64,000 bases of DNA, from assembly GCF_017104645.1 (NCBI RefSeq), contig NZ_JAAGPF010000004.1:1-64000 (forward strand), written 5' to 3'. The notes below the pieces were generated by a model, which searched no databases, was not told the DNA's origin, and saw only the letters and a program-made list of their open reading frames with translations. The position numbers and the translations under genes were made by a program. Each line of letters begins with the position of its first letter. The stretch's first letter is position 1. Positions 34,786 to 44,164 of the stretch are shown in pieces. Source of the DNA: Burkholderia sp. Ac-20379. Lineage in GTDB: Bacteria > Pseudomonadota > Gammaproteobacteria > Burkholderiales > Burkholderiaceae.

Positions 34786-37700
34786 GTTGCGCTCCGGACG
34801 CGGAAGGGGAGGAATCGCTGGGGGCGTCGTGCGGTTTCTTATCGCGGCGGTGCACGATGCTGAACACGACAGGAACGAAGAACAGCGTCGCCAGCGTGGC
34901 GCAGGCGAGGCCGCCGATCACGGCGCGGCCGAGCGGGGCGTTCTGCTCGCCGCCGTCGCCGAGGCCGAGCGCCATCGGCGCCATGCCGATGATCATCGCC
35001 AGCGCCGTCATCAGCACCGGGCGGAACCGCGTGAAGCCGGCTTCCATCGCCGCCACCAGCGCGTTGCCGGTTTCGGCGAGCCGCTCGCGCGCGAAGCTGA
35101 TCACCAGGATCGCGTTGGCGGTGGCCACGCCCATGCAGAGGATCGCGCCGGTCAGCGCCGGCACCGACAGCGGCGTGTGCGTGACGAACAGCATCCAGAC
35201 GATGCCGGCCAGCGCGGCGGGCAGCGCGCAGACGATCACGAACGCGTCGGCCCACGAGTGGAAATTCACGACGATCAGCAGGTAGATCAGCAGGATCGCG
35301 CCGGCGAGGCCGAGCAGCAGGCCCGCGAACGCATCGTTCATGGTCGAGACCTGGCCGCGCAGCGTCACCGTCGAGCCCTTCGGCACGTCCTTCGCGGTGG
35401 CCTTGATGATGTGATTGATGTCGGTCGCCACCGCGCCGAGGTCGCGGCCCTGCGTGTTCGCGTAGATGTCGTACAGCGGCTTGATGTTGTAGTGCGACAC
35501 CACCGCGTCGGTCATGCCGCGCTGGATCGTGGCGAGGCCGCCGAGCAGTTGCGACTGGCCGCCCGAGCCCGTCACCGGCAGGTTCTGCAGCGCCGACAAC
35601 GAGGTCATGCGGTACTGCGGCGTCTGCGCGACCACGGCATACGACACGCCGTTCTTCGGATTGAGCCAGTAGGTCGGATCGACCTGGCTCGTGCCGGACA
35701 GCGACGCGACCAGCGAGTTCGTCACGTCCTGCTCGGTGATGCCGAGCTGATCGGCGCGCGTGCGATCCACCGACACCTTGAACTGCGGATAGGTGGTGGC
35801 CTGCTGGATGCGCGCGTCGGCGATGCCGGGAATCAGGCGGATCTTGCGCAGCAGTTCCTGCGTGTATTGCAGGTTGGCCGCCTGGTTCGGGCCGGACACC
35901 TGCAGGTCCACCGGCGCGGGTGCGCCGAAGTTCAGGATCTGGCTCGTGATGTCGGCGGGCAGGAACGAGAACGTGGTGCCCGGGAACGCACGCGGCAGCA
36001 GCTCGCGCAGCTTTTTCACGTAACCGGCGGTGGGCGCGTGATCCTTCGACAGCGTGATCAGGATGTCGCCGTCCTGCGGCCCGAGCGTGCCGCTGTTGTT
36101 GTAGGTCAGGTTGATACCGCTCTTCGGCAGGCCGATGTTGTCGAGCACCTTGACCAGTTGCGACGGCGGAATCACGCCGCGGATCGTGTTCTCGATGCGG
36201 TCGAATTCGGCGGCGGTTTCCTCCACGCGCGTGCCGACCGGCGCGCGCACGTGCAGCGAGATCTCGCCCGAATCGATGGTCGGGAAGAAATTGCGGCCAA
36301 GCCACGGCGCGAGCAGGAACGACACCGCCACGATCGCGAGGAAGCCGATCACGAACGGCTTGCGGCGCGTCAGCGCGAGGCCGAGCAGCACGCGATAGCC
36401 GCCGCGGATGCGCTCGAAGCGGTGTTCGAACGCGCGCTGGAAGCGCACCAGCGGGTTGCGCGACGGCGGCGCGTGATGATGGCCGCCGTGCGGATCCATG
36501 ATCGCGGCCAGCTCGCCCGAGGCGTGGCCGCCCGATGCGTGCGGCTTCAGCAGGTATTGCGCGAGCATCGGCACGAACGTGCGCGACAGCACGAACGACG
36601 AGATCATCGCGAAGATCACCGCCTTCGCCATCGGCACGAACAGGAAGCGCGAGATGCCGTTGAGCATCAGCATCGGCACGAACACGATACAGATACACAT
36701 CAGCGCGACCAGCGCCGGCATCACGATCTGGCGCGCGCCGTCGATGATCGCGGTGCGCGTGTCCTTGCCCTGCTCCAGGTGCCAGTTGACGTTTTCGATC
36801 GTCACCGTGGCGTCGTCCACCAGAATCCCCACCGCGAGCGCGAGCCCGCCGAGCGTCATCACGTTCAGCGTCTCGCCGGTGGCGGCCAGCAGCGCGATGG
36901 CCGACAGCACGGCCAGCGGGATCGAGGCCGCGATGATCAGCGTCGAGCGCCAACTGCCGAGGAACAGCAGGATCATCAGCGAGGTGAGCGCGGCGGCGAT
37001 CACGCCTTCGCGCGCCACGCCGCTCACGGCGCCCTTCACGAACGTCGATTGATCGCCGAGCATCACGAGCTTCAGGCCCGGCGGCAGCGTCTGCTCGATC
37101 AGCGGCAGCTTCGATTTCACGCCGGAGATGATGTCGAGCGTGGAGGCCGAGCCGTTCTTCAGAATGCTCATCAGCACCGCGCGGTGGCCGTCCACGCGCA
37201 CGATGTTGGTTTGCGGCGGGAAGCCGTCGCGCACGTGCGCCACGTCGCGGATATAGATGGTCGCGCCGCCCACCGATTTGATCGGCAGGTTGTTGATCTC
37301 GTCCAGCGCGAGCGGGCTGTTGTTGAGCGTGATGTTGTATTCGAACTGGCCGATCTTCTCCGTGCCGGCCGGGATGATCTGATTCTGCTGGGCGAGCGCG
37401 TGCGCTACGTCCTGCGCGGAGAGCCCCTTCGATTGCAGCGCCTGCGAATTCAGGTCGATCTGCACTTGACGCGTCTTGCCGCCGTACGGCGTCGGGATCG
37501 CCACGCCGGGCACCGACAGCAACTGCGGGCGGATGAAGTTCTCGGCGTAATCCTCGAGCTTCTGCTCGTCGAGCGTGTTGCTCGACAGCGCGATCTGCAG
37601 CACCGGCACCGTCGAGGCGTTGTAGTTCAGGATCTGCGGCGGCGTGATGCCGGGCGGCATCTGCTTGAGCACCGTCTGCGACACCGAGGTGACCTGCGCG

Positions 37701-38020
37701 GTGGCGGTGCGGATGTCGACGGTCGGCTGGAAGAAGATCTTGACGATGCCGAAGCTGCGGAACGACTGCGATTCGATGTGCTGCACATCGTTGACGGTCG
37801 TGCCGAGCGTGCGTTCGTAGTACGTCACGATCCGTCCGGACATATCGTCCGGCTGCAGGCCTGAGTAGTTCCAGATGACACTGATCACCGGGATGCGGAT
37901 GTCCGGGAAGATGTCGGTGGGCGTGCGTAGTGCCGCAAGCGGGCCAGCCAGCAAGATCAGCAGCGCCAGCACGATGAACGTGTAGGGCCTGACAAGGGCG
38001 AGCCGGACGATTTTCAGCAT
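34775..38020 (-). CDS. RND multidrug-type efflux permease
   Basis: This 1081-residue inner-membrane pump of the RND superfamily (AcrB/MdtB-like) has 12 membrane segments and two large periplasmic loops. The proton-relay pair of acidic residues is in GLALAVGILVDDATVTIENV. It starts MLKIVRLALVRPYTFIVLAL after GGAGCAG. The substrate is not evident: proton relay and loops fit drug-type rather than heavy-metal (CusA) pumps. Gene order is unusual, permease first, then adaptor, then duct. A shared inverted-repeat box lies 129 bases upstream. Confidence 0.92.
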   Translation of the reverse strand: MLKIVRLALVRPYTFIVLALLILLAGPLAALRTPTDIFPDIRIPVISVIWNYSGLQPDDMSGRIVTYYERTLGTTVNDVQHIESQSFRSFGIVKIFFQPTVDIRTATAQVTSVSQTVLKQMPPGITPPQILNYNASTVPVLQIALSSNTLDEQKLEDYAENFIRPQLLSVPGVAIPTPYGGKTRQVQIDLNSQALQSKGLSAQDVAHALAQQNQIIPAGTEKIGQFEYNITLNNSPLALDEINNLPIKSVGGATIYIRDVAHVRDGFPPQTNIVRVDGHRAVLMSILKNGSASTLDIISGVKSKLPLIEQTLPPGLKLVMLGDQSTFVKGAVSGVAREGVIAAALTSLMILLFLGSWRSTLIIAASIPLAVLSAIALLAATGETLNVMTLGGLALAVGILVDDATVTIENVNWHLEQGKDTRTAIIDGARQIVMPALVALMCICIVFVPMLMLNGISRFLFVPMAKAVIFAMISSFVLSRTFVPMLAQYLLKPHASGGHASGELAAIMDPHGGHHHAPPSRNPLVRFQRAFEHRFERIRGGYRVLLGLALTRRKPFVIGFLAIVAVSFLLAPWLGRNFFPTIDSGEISLHVRAPVGTRVEETAAEFDRIENTIRGVIPPSQLVKVLDNIGLPKSGINLTYNNSGTLGPQDGDILITLSKDHAPTAGYVKKLRELLPRAFPGTTFSFLPADITSQILNFGAPAPVDLQVSGPNQAANLQYTQELLRKIRLIPGIADARIQQATTYPQFKVSVDRTRADQLGITEQDVTNSLVASLSGTSQVDPTYWLNPKNGVSYAVVAQTPQYRMTSLSALQNLPVTGSGGQSQLLGGLATIQRGMTDAVVSHYNIKPLYDIYANTQGRDLGAVATDINHIIKATAKDVPKGSTVTLRGQVSTMNDAFAGLLLGLAGAILLIYLLIVVNFHSWADAFVIVCALPAALAGIVWMLFVTHTPLSVPALTGAILCMGVATANAILVISFARERLAETGNALVAAMEAGFTRFRPVLMTALAMIIGMAPMALGLGDGGEQNAPLGRAVIGGLACATLATLFFVPVVFSIVHRRDKKPHDAPSDSSPSASGAQHVH

Positions 38021-38148
38021 GTGATGCTGCTCCGTAGAAAGCGTCGTTCGGTTGAATGGCGCGGGCGCCGCCGCATTCGGGAAAACGCGGACAGGCGCCG
38101 ACGACTGCATTCTGGGGAGCACGCCCTAACAGCCGGTCGCTAAAAACA

Positions 38149-38162
38149 TGAAAGAAGTTTCA
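38149..38162. promoter_or_regulatory. Inverted repeat TGAAA-GAAG-TTTCA (shared box 6)
   Basis: A perfect copy of the shared box, extended to CATGAAA/TTTCATG, 129 bases upstream of the RND permease start. It is the likely binding site for an OmpR-type regulator. Confidence 0.65.
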
Positions 38163-38393
38163 TGGCCGCCGCGCCGGGCGCGGCGGCGCGGCGTTCGCTG
38201 GCACGCGAACATGAAGCGGGCGTGAAAACACGCGTGGAAATCGCTGCTCGCGCGTGGCCCGGCGACGTTGAGGCAGATGGTTGCGTGCGCAACCGGATGA
38301 CAGAGGATGACAGCGGATGAACACCGGCGAGCGCGGATGCGCCCGGCGCCGCGATCCGCCGCAAGCCGGGCCGCAAAAAAATTGGAAGGACGA
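38163..38393. other. Intergenic stretch between efflux promoter and regulator gene
   Basis: GC-rich DNA of 231 bases with no ribosome-site-linked ORF. No sensor kinase gene is present here, although one would normally accompany the regulator at 38394. A CATGAAG motif at about 38208 is an isolated half-box. Confidence 0.4.
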
Positions 38394-39068
38394 TCAGCCG
38401 AGCATGTAGCCCGCGCCGCGAATCGTGCGGATCAGCGGCGCTTCGCCGGGCTTGTTGATCTTGCGGCGCAGCCGGCCCACGTGCACGTCGATCAGGTTGG
38501 TGCCCGGATCGAAGCGGCAGCCCCACACGCCCTCGAAGATCATCGTGCGCGTCAGCACGCGGCCGGCGTGACGCATCATGAATTCGAGCACGCGGAATTC
38601 GGTGGGCAGCAGGTCCAGCTCGCGCGCGCCGAGCGCCGCGCTGCGGCGCACGAGGTCGAGCTCGATGCCGTTCGCGCGCAGCACCGTTTCGGCGTGCGCG
38701 TTGCGCGGCCGGCGGCGCATCAGCACTTCGAGGCGCGCCACCATCTCGTCGAGCGAGAACGGCTTGACGAGGTAATCGTCGCCGCCCGCGCGCAGGCCGG
38801 CGATGCGCTGATCGACTTCCGACATCGCGCTCATCACGAGCACCGGCGTGTCGAGGCCGACGCCGCGCATGGTCGAGAGGATCGTCAGCCCGTCGAGATC
38901 GGGCAGCATGCGGTCGAGCGTGACGGCGTCGTATTCGCCCGCCATCACCTTGGCGATGCCTTCGCGGCCGGTGCGCGCCACGTCGACGGTATGGCCTTGC
39001 GCGTTCAGTTGGCGCGCGATGCTGTCGGCGATCAGGACATCGTCCTCGATCGTCAGGATTTTCGACAT
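38394..39068 (-). CDS. OmpR-family response regulator without adjacent kinase (orphan)
   Basis: This 224-residue protein has an intact receiver: E8-D9-D10 pocket, phospho-Asp52 in TLDRMLPDLDG and Lys in DDYLVKPF. The winged helix (about 130-224) ends RTIRGAGYMLG. It lies 10 bases after a LysR gene and is co-transcribed with it. The efflux operon runs downstream, and a shared inverted-repeat box precedes that operon. No kinase gene is adjacent. The closest relative visible is the regulator at 21647, so the kinase at 22332 is a possible donor. Confidence 0.92.
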   Translation of the reverse strand: MSKILTIEDDVLIADSIARQLNAQGHTVDVARTGREGIAKVMAGEYDAVTLDRMLPDLDGLTILSTMRGVGLDTPVLVMSAMSEVDQRIAGLRAGGDDYLVKPFSLDEMVARLEVLMRRRPRNAHAETVLRANGIELDLVRRSAALGARELDLLPTEFRVLEFMMRHAGRVLTRTMIFEGVWGCRFDPGTNLIDVHVGRLRRKINKPGEAPLIRTIRGAGYMLG

Positions 39069-39078
39069 GTGAGACGGG

Positions 39079-40002
39079 TCAGGCGACGGCGCGCAGCGGG
39101 GCGGCGCGGTCGGCGCCGCGATAGCGGCCCACCGAGAAATCGATGAAGCTGCGCACCTTCATGGACAGATAATTCCGGCCCGGATACAGGATCGAGATGT
39201 TGCGCGGGCCGCCGTTGGCCGCATAGCGGTCGAGCAGCGTGACCAGTTCGCCGCGTTCGACGTCGGGCGTGACGAGCGGCTCGGGCAGCAATGCGATGCC
39301 CATGTGGCTCAGCGCCGCCACGCGCACCATCGCGCTGCCGCTCGAGGCGAGCGCCTGGCCGGTGTAGACGCGGCACACGCCGTCGTGATCGGCGAATTCC
39401 CAGGTGCGCGCGGCGCCGTCGGACACCGTCAGCAGGCTGTGATCGTTGAGCGCGGCCGGATCGGCCGGCGTGCCGTGGCGCGCCAGGTAGTCGGGCGAGG
39501 CCACCAGCACCTCGCGCACCGTGGTCAGCGAGCGCGACACCAGCGTGGCGCTGACGAGCCGGCGGTCGTCCGAGAAGCAGACGTCGTAGCCGCCCTCGAC
39601 CATGTCGATGTGGGTGTCGAAGGTGGTCACGTCGAAGCCCACGCGCGGATGCTGGAGCCGGTAGGCGGCCAGCAGTTCGCCGAGGCCCCCGGCCGCGAAG
39701 CTCATCGACGCGGCCACGCGCAGCGTGCCGCGCGGGTCGCGGGTGGCGCGCACGAGGTTCGATTCGACCTCGTCGAGCTTTTCGATGATCACGCGGCAGC
39801 CGTCGAGATATTCGCGGCCGGCTTCGGTGAGGGACAGGCTGCGCGTCGTGCGGTTCAGCAGGCGCATGTTCAGGTGCGCCTCGAGCATGCCGACGCTGCG
39901 CGTGACGGCCGCGGCCGACATGCCGAGCTGGCGCGCGGCCAGGTTGAAGCTTTCGAGATCCACTACGCGCGTAAAGACGCGCATCGCCTGGAGCTGGTTC
40001 AT
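39079..40002 (-). CDS. LysR-family transcriptional regulator
   Basis: This 307-residue protein has an N-terminal helix-turn-helix (MRVFTRVVDLESFNLAARQL, AAAVTRSVGMLEAHLNMRLL) and the following NRTTRSLSLTEAGREYLDGC, which are typical of the DmlR/CrgA-like LysR branch. The effector domain spans about 90-300. ATG 40002 is chosen because it aligns the helix-turn-helix at residue 5, as in the family; 40059 would add an unrelated leader. It forms an operon with the orphan response regulator, an uncommon pairing that mixes one-component and two-component control. A shared box lies 71 bases upstream. Confidence 0.88.
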   Translation of the reverse strand: MNQLQAMRVFTRVVDLESFNLAARQLGMSAAAVTRSVGMLEAHLNMRLLNRTTRSLSLTEAGREYLDGCRVIIEKLDEVESNLVRATRDPRGTLRVAASMSFAAGGLGELLAAYRLQHPRVGFDVTTFDTHIDMVEGGYDVCFSDDRRLVSATLVSRSLTTVREVLVASPDYLARHGTPADPAALNDHSLLTVSDGAARTWEFADHDGVCRVYTGQALASSGSAMVRVAALSHMGIALLPEPLVTPDVERGELVTLLDRYAANGGPRNISILYPGRNYLSMKVRSFIDFSVGRYRGADRAAPLRAVA

Positions 40003-40072
40003 GGGTGTGCGGGCAACATTTGCGGTGCGGTCATGATCGGCGGCGCGCGTTAACAACACCGCGCCCGAAACA

Positions 40073-40086
40073 TGAAGCTTTTTTCA
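40073..40086. promoter_or_regulatory. Inverted repeat TGAAG-CTTT-TTTCA (shared box 7)
   Basis: It lies 71 bases upstream of the LysR/orphan-regulator operon, with one mismatch from symmetry. It implies that the operon is itself under the same regulator, possibly autoregulated. Confidence 0.55.
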
Positions 40087-40118
40087 GAATCGGGGCGCGG
40101 GTGACAACCGCGGCCGGC

Positions 40119-40493
40119 TCAGTTGGGCAGGCTGGTCGCCTCTCGCGCATCCTCGAGATGGCGGCCGAGCGATTCGTGCAGGCGTTCCAGGCTCAGCGGC
40201 GGCAGCGCGAAGCCGCTCCAGCCGAGGCCCGTGTGGCGCAGGAACAGCACCGCGCCGCCGTACAGCGCATGCTGCTCGGTGTACCAGCACGGGTCCATTT
40301 CGACCACGTACTGCTCGGAGCGCGACGGCGCCTCCGGCACCGGCGGCTGCATCGAGGCGCGCAGCAGGCTCAGGTACTGGATCACGGCGTCCACGTCGGC
40401 CGGATCGAGGATCACCGAGGCTTTCTCGATCGACACCAGCACGGCGCTCTTGCCGTACTCGTTGATCAGTTCGATGCTCATCGGACGCGTCAT
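40119..40493 (-). CDS. Hypothetical protein, 124 residues
   Basis: This soluble, acidic protein has no signal peptide or membrane segment. It begins MTRPMSIELINEYG and contains VSIEKASVILDPADVDAVIQ and FALPPLSLERLHESLGRHLE. ATG 40493 is preferred because GGGAG is 6-8 bases upstream; ATG 40481 is the alternative. No family is recognised. It lies upstream of the LysR/regulator operon on the same strand. A weak shared-box variant (TGAAA-CTTT-GTTTA, 40576-40589) is present 83 bases before it. Confidence 0.6.
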   Translation of the reverse strand: MTRPMSIELINEYGKSAVLVSIEKASVILDPADVDAVIQYLSLLRASMQPPVPEAPSRSEQYVVEMDPCWYTEQHALYGGAVLFLRHTGLGWSGFALPPLSLERLHESLGRHLEDAREATSLPN

Positions 40494-40688
40494 TCCCGGC
40501 TCCCTGTCGAGATCACGATGGGCCAATTATCTGGCCGCGTCCTGGCTCCATTTCTGAAACAACCGTATCGTCGGATGAAACTTTGTTTAAGGAGAATGCG
40601 CGGGCCGGCACGCGACGCCGAACGGGCGCGCCGGCGGCTCGCGGGCCGGAAATCGGCGAAAATCCGGTGAATCATGCGCGGCCGGGGC

Positions 40689-40734
40689 CGATTTCGCGCG
40701 ATTTCGGCCGATTTGCCCCGGTTTTCGGCGGTTT
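40689..40734. repeat. Five 10-bp phased CGRTTT repeats upstream of argG
   Basis: CGATTT occurs at 40689, 40699 and 40709 and CGGTTT at 40719 and 40729, an exact 10-base spacing. Each carries a T3-T4 tract, so the tracts lie on one face of the helix. The block ends 20 bases before the -35 element of argG and could bend DNA or act like an upstream promoter element. Confidence 0.7.
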
Positions 40735-40753
40735 CGCCGGGCGGCGACAAAAC

Positions 40754-40782
40754 TTGCCTCATAATCAGGCACCGCCGATACT
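40754..40782 (+). promoter_or_regulatory. Sigma-70-type promoter of argG
   Basis: TTGCCT (40754-40759), an exact 17-base spacer and GATACT (40777-40782) lie 50 bases before the argG ATG. Confidence 0.65.
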
Positions 40783-40819
40783 TACGGGTTACGCGCATTC
40801 CCTTTCGATCACGATTTAA

Positions 40820-42184
<1,365 letters not shown>

Positions 42185-42207
42185 GCCCGCTGGCCGTTCG
42201 TAGCATC

Positions 42208-42248
42208 CCGGCCCGGCGGCGCGCACGAGAGACGCGCCGCCGGGCCGG
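42208..42248 (+). terminator. Terminator hairpin after argG
   Basis: A perfect 16-base GC stem with a 9-base loop (arms 42208-42223 and 42233-42248), 23 bases after the argG stop. No long T-run follows. Confidence 0.7.
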
Positions 42249-42363
42249 TTCGCGTGAGGCCGCGGCACGGGGTGCGCGCCGCCGGTTTCGCGTGGCGCCG
42301 CGCGCGTGCGCGGCGCACTGCATCAGGCTGTCCGACTCCAACCAGAATGAAACCGAGGCCACG

Positions 42364-42921
42364 ATGTTCACCATGACTCCCCCGTTGTCGTTTTCCCAGC
42401 GTCTCGCCGTGTGGTGGTCGTGCTTCTGGCGCGTCACGCTGGCGACCGTGCCGATCACGATCGGCGTGATTGTGATCGTGGTGGTGTTTTACGTGCTGAC
42501 CGGCCGGAGCGGCGGCCTGTTGTCGAAGCTCGGGCCCAACGGCGCGTTCGGCTTGGGCCTGCTGCTGGTGATCGCGTCGGTCGCGCTGATCGTGGTGCTG
42601 AGCCTGCCGGTGTTCGGCTACATGACGCGCCGCGGGTTCGCCAGGCACGGGCTGACCGTACCGGAGCGCTACGGCTTCTGGCAGGCGGTGATGCTTGGGC
42701 TGACCACCTTGGGCTGGTCGATGCTCGTGTCGGTCGTCGCCAATCTGCTGACTTACCCGGTCAGGCACGCCGCGCTCGCGTCGCATGGCGGGATGCTGCT
42801 GCTGCAGCTCGCGCTGTTCGTGGTGGGCATCGTCGCCGCGATGTACGTCGTGATGCCGCGTCAGGCGCGGCGGCTGCGGATCCAGACGGGCGACCCGGCC
42901 GTGCTGGCCGAGATGATGTGA
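42364..42921 (+). CDS. Integral membrane protein of unknown function
   Basis: This 185-residue protein has four likely membrane segments: about 25-47 (TLATVPITIGVIVIVVVFYV), 62-85 (FGLGLLLVIASVALIVVLSL), 105-130 and 143-165. Short Arg-rich loops and a cytoplasmic tail follow. No enzyme or transporter motif is visible, and no family is recognised. ATG 42364 follows a weak GAGG; ATG 42373 is also possible. A terminator follows 4 bases after its stop, which supports it as a real gene. Confidence 0.7.
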   Translation: MFTMTPPLSFSQRLAVWWSCFWRVTLATVPITIGVIVIVVVFYVLTGRSGGLLSKLGPNGAFGLGLLLVIASVALIVVLSLPVFGYMTRRGFARHGLTVPERYGFWQAVMLGLTTLGWSMLVSVVANLLTYPVRHAALASHGGMLLLQLALFVVGIVAAMYVVMPRQARRLRIQTGDPAVLAEMM

Positions 42922-42925
42922 GAAC

Positions 42926-42957
42926 CGAGGCCGCCGGCAAGGCGGCCTCGCTGTTTT
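42926..42957 (+). terminator. Terminator hairpin with T-rich tail
   Basis: A perfect 10-base stem (CGAGGCCGCC / GGCGGCCTCG) with a 5-base loop, followed by GCTGTTTTGCC. It lies between the convergent membrane protein and the LprI-like gene. Confidence 0.8.
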
Positions 42958-42978
42958 GCCGGGGCCTGGGCGTGGCGC

Positions 42979-43350
42979 TCAGAACGGCCCGCGGCGCTTC
43001 AACTGCTCGTAGTCCTGCTTCAGCACCGCGATGCGGTCGCGATACGCGGCCGCGAGGCAGCTTTGCGACGCGCCGCAGCGCGCGCGGCGTTGCAGCCAGT
43101 CGCGCTGCGCCACGCCCATGTCGCCGCGCGTGCCCATCGCCACCAGCCCGCTCAGCATCTGGAAGCGCACCGCCATCTCCACGTCCTGCTCGCTGAGGCT
43201 GCGCGAGGCGCAGATCGCCCGCTCGTCGGGCTGCCTGGCCTGCGCGCAGTCGAAGCTGGCGGCGTAGCTCGCGGCGGACGACAGCGCCAGCAGGGCGGCC
43301 AGGCAGGCGCGGCGGAGGGGGCGGGCGAGGGGGCGCGAAGGCGGGGGCAT
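42979..43350 (-). CDS. LprI/DUF1311-like secreted protein
   Basis: This 123-residue protein has a signal peptide (CLAALLALSSAASYAA), then the N-terminal LprI-type pattern SFDCAQARQPDERAICAS and a second Cys pair in RARCGASQSCLAAAYRDRIA. The four Cys likely form two disulfides in the periplasm. Relatives of this type include lysozyme inhibitors of the LprI family, but the function here is unproven. I chose ATG 43350 because upstream in-frame codons run into a 9-base repeat encoding a His/Ser/Arg stretch. It diverges from a MarR gene. Confidence 0.75.
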   Translation of the reverse strand: MPPPSRPLARPLRRACLAALLALSSAASYAASFDCAQARQPDERAICASRSLSEQDVEMAVRFQMLSGLVAMGTRGDMGVAQRDWLQRRARCGASQSCLAAAYRDRIAVLKQDYEQLKRRGPF

Positions 43351-43416
43351 GGCGGCTCCGTTCGAGGATGCGGGATCGGTGAGGTGAGACTGCGCGCGCC
43401 GCGGCGAGTTCGACCC

Positions 43417-43459
43417 GTGCCACGAGTGCCACGAGTGCCGCGAGTGCCGCGAGTGCCGG
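43417..43459. repeat. 9-bp tandem repeat, GAGTGCCRC, about 4.8 copies
   Basis: Near-perfect 9-base units lie in the 221-base divergent region between the LprI-like gene and a MarR gene. A change in copy number would alter promoter spacing for both. Confidence 0.8.
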
Positions 43460-43571
43460 TTCGCCGCCGAACGACATTCCGCTTTGACGCCCTCGGGCAT
43501 CGCGTGTAACGTCGGCGCAACTTCACCAACGTCCGTTCACGGCGCCCGCGGCGGCGCCGACGTGCCGACCC

Positions 43572-44054
43572 ATGCTCCCCGATTGCTACTGCACGCAGTT
43601 CAGGCGCGCGGCCAATGCGCTGACCGGCATCTACGATCAGGTGCTGCGCCCCACCGGCCTCAAGGCCACGCAGTTCGCGCTGCTGCGCGTGCTGGCGCGG
43701 CTCGAGTCGGCCACCTTCACCGAGATCGCCGCCGCCACCAAGCTCGACAAGACCACCATCTCGCGCAACATGAAGGTGCTGGTGCAGTCGGGCTGGGTGA
43801 GCGTGTTTTCCGAAGGCGACGCGCGCTTCAAGGTCGCGCGCCTCAGCGACAGCGGCGTGGCCAAGCTGCGCAGCGCGGAGCCACACTGGCAGGTGGCGCA
43901 GGCGCGCGTGGCGGGCGAAGTGCAGAAGTACCTGGCCGGCACGGCCAGCAAGCAGCTCGTGCAGGCGCTCGAAGCGCTTCACGAGGCGCATTCGGACGAG
44001 GCGGCCGAGCCAGCCGACCCAGCGGCCGACCCAGCGGCCGATCCAGCGGGTTAA
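43572..44054 (+). CDS. MarR-family transcriptional regulator
   Basis: This 160-residue protein starts with a Cys-bearing segment (LPDCYCTQFRRAANALT). Its winged helix is LKATQFALLRVLARLESATF, FTEIAAATKLDKTTISRNMK and the wing FSEGDARFKVARLSDSG. The Cys pair near residues 5 and 7 could make it redox-sensitive, as in OhrR-like regulators, though the position is not identical. The C-terminus is a tandem repeat of ADPA units encoded by 12-base repeats (about 44012-44050). It precedes the DUF779 gene by 110 bases on the same strand. Confidence 0.88.
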   Translation: MLPDCYCTQFRRAANALTGIYDQVLRPTGLKATQFALLRVLARLESATFTEIAAATKLDKTTISRNMKVLVQSGWVSVFSEGDARFKVARLSDSGVAKLRSAEPHWQVAQARVAGEVQKYLAGTASKQLVQALEALHEAHSDEAAEPADPAADPAADPAG

Positions 44055-44164
44055 CCCCGCCTGTCGAGCCGGGGCCGCGCTGCCTACTATCGGACGGATG
44101 GGCGGCTGAACCGCTGGACAGCGCCGCCCGCCACCGTTGGCGCATCGCGCCGGGAGGAGACACC

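Noticed and set aside
34634-37864. A 1076-codon plus-strand open frame opposite the RND permease
   Set aside because: The minus strand encodes a full-length RND pump with expected motifs; the plus-strand product is His/Arg/Gln-rich without any domain.
40576-40589. TGAAA-CTTT-GTTTA as an eighth copy of the shared regulatory box
   Set aside because: The right arm differs at two positions, so it is mentioned only as a weak variant.
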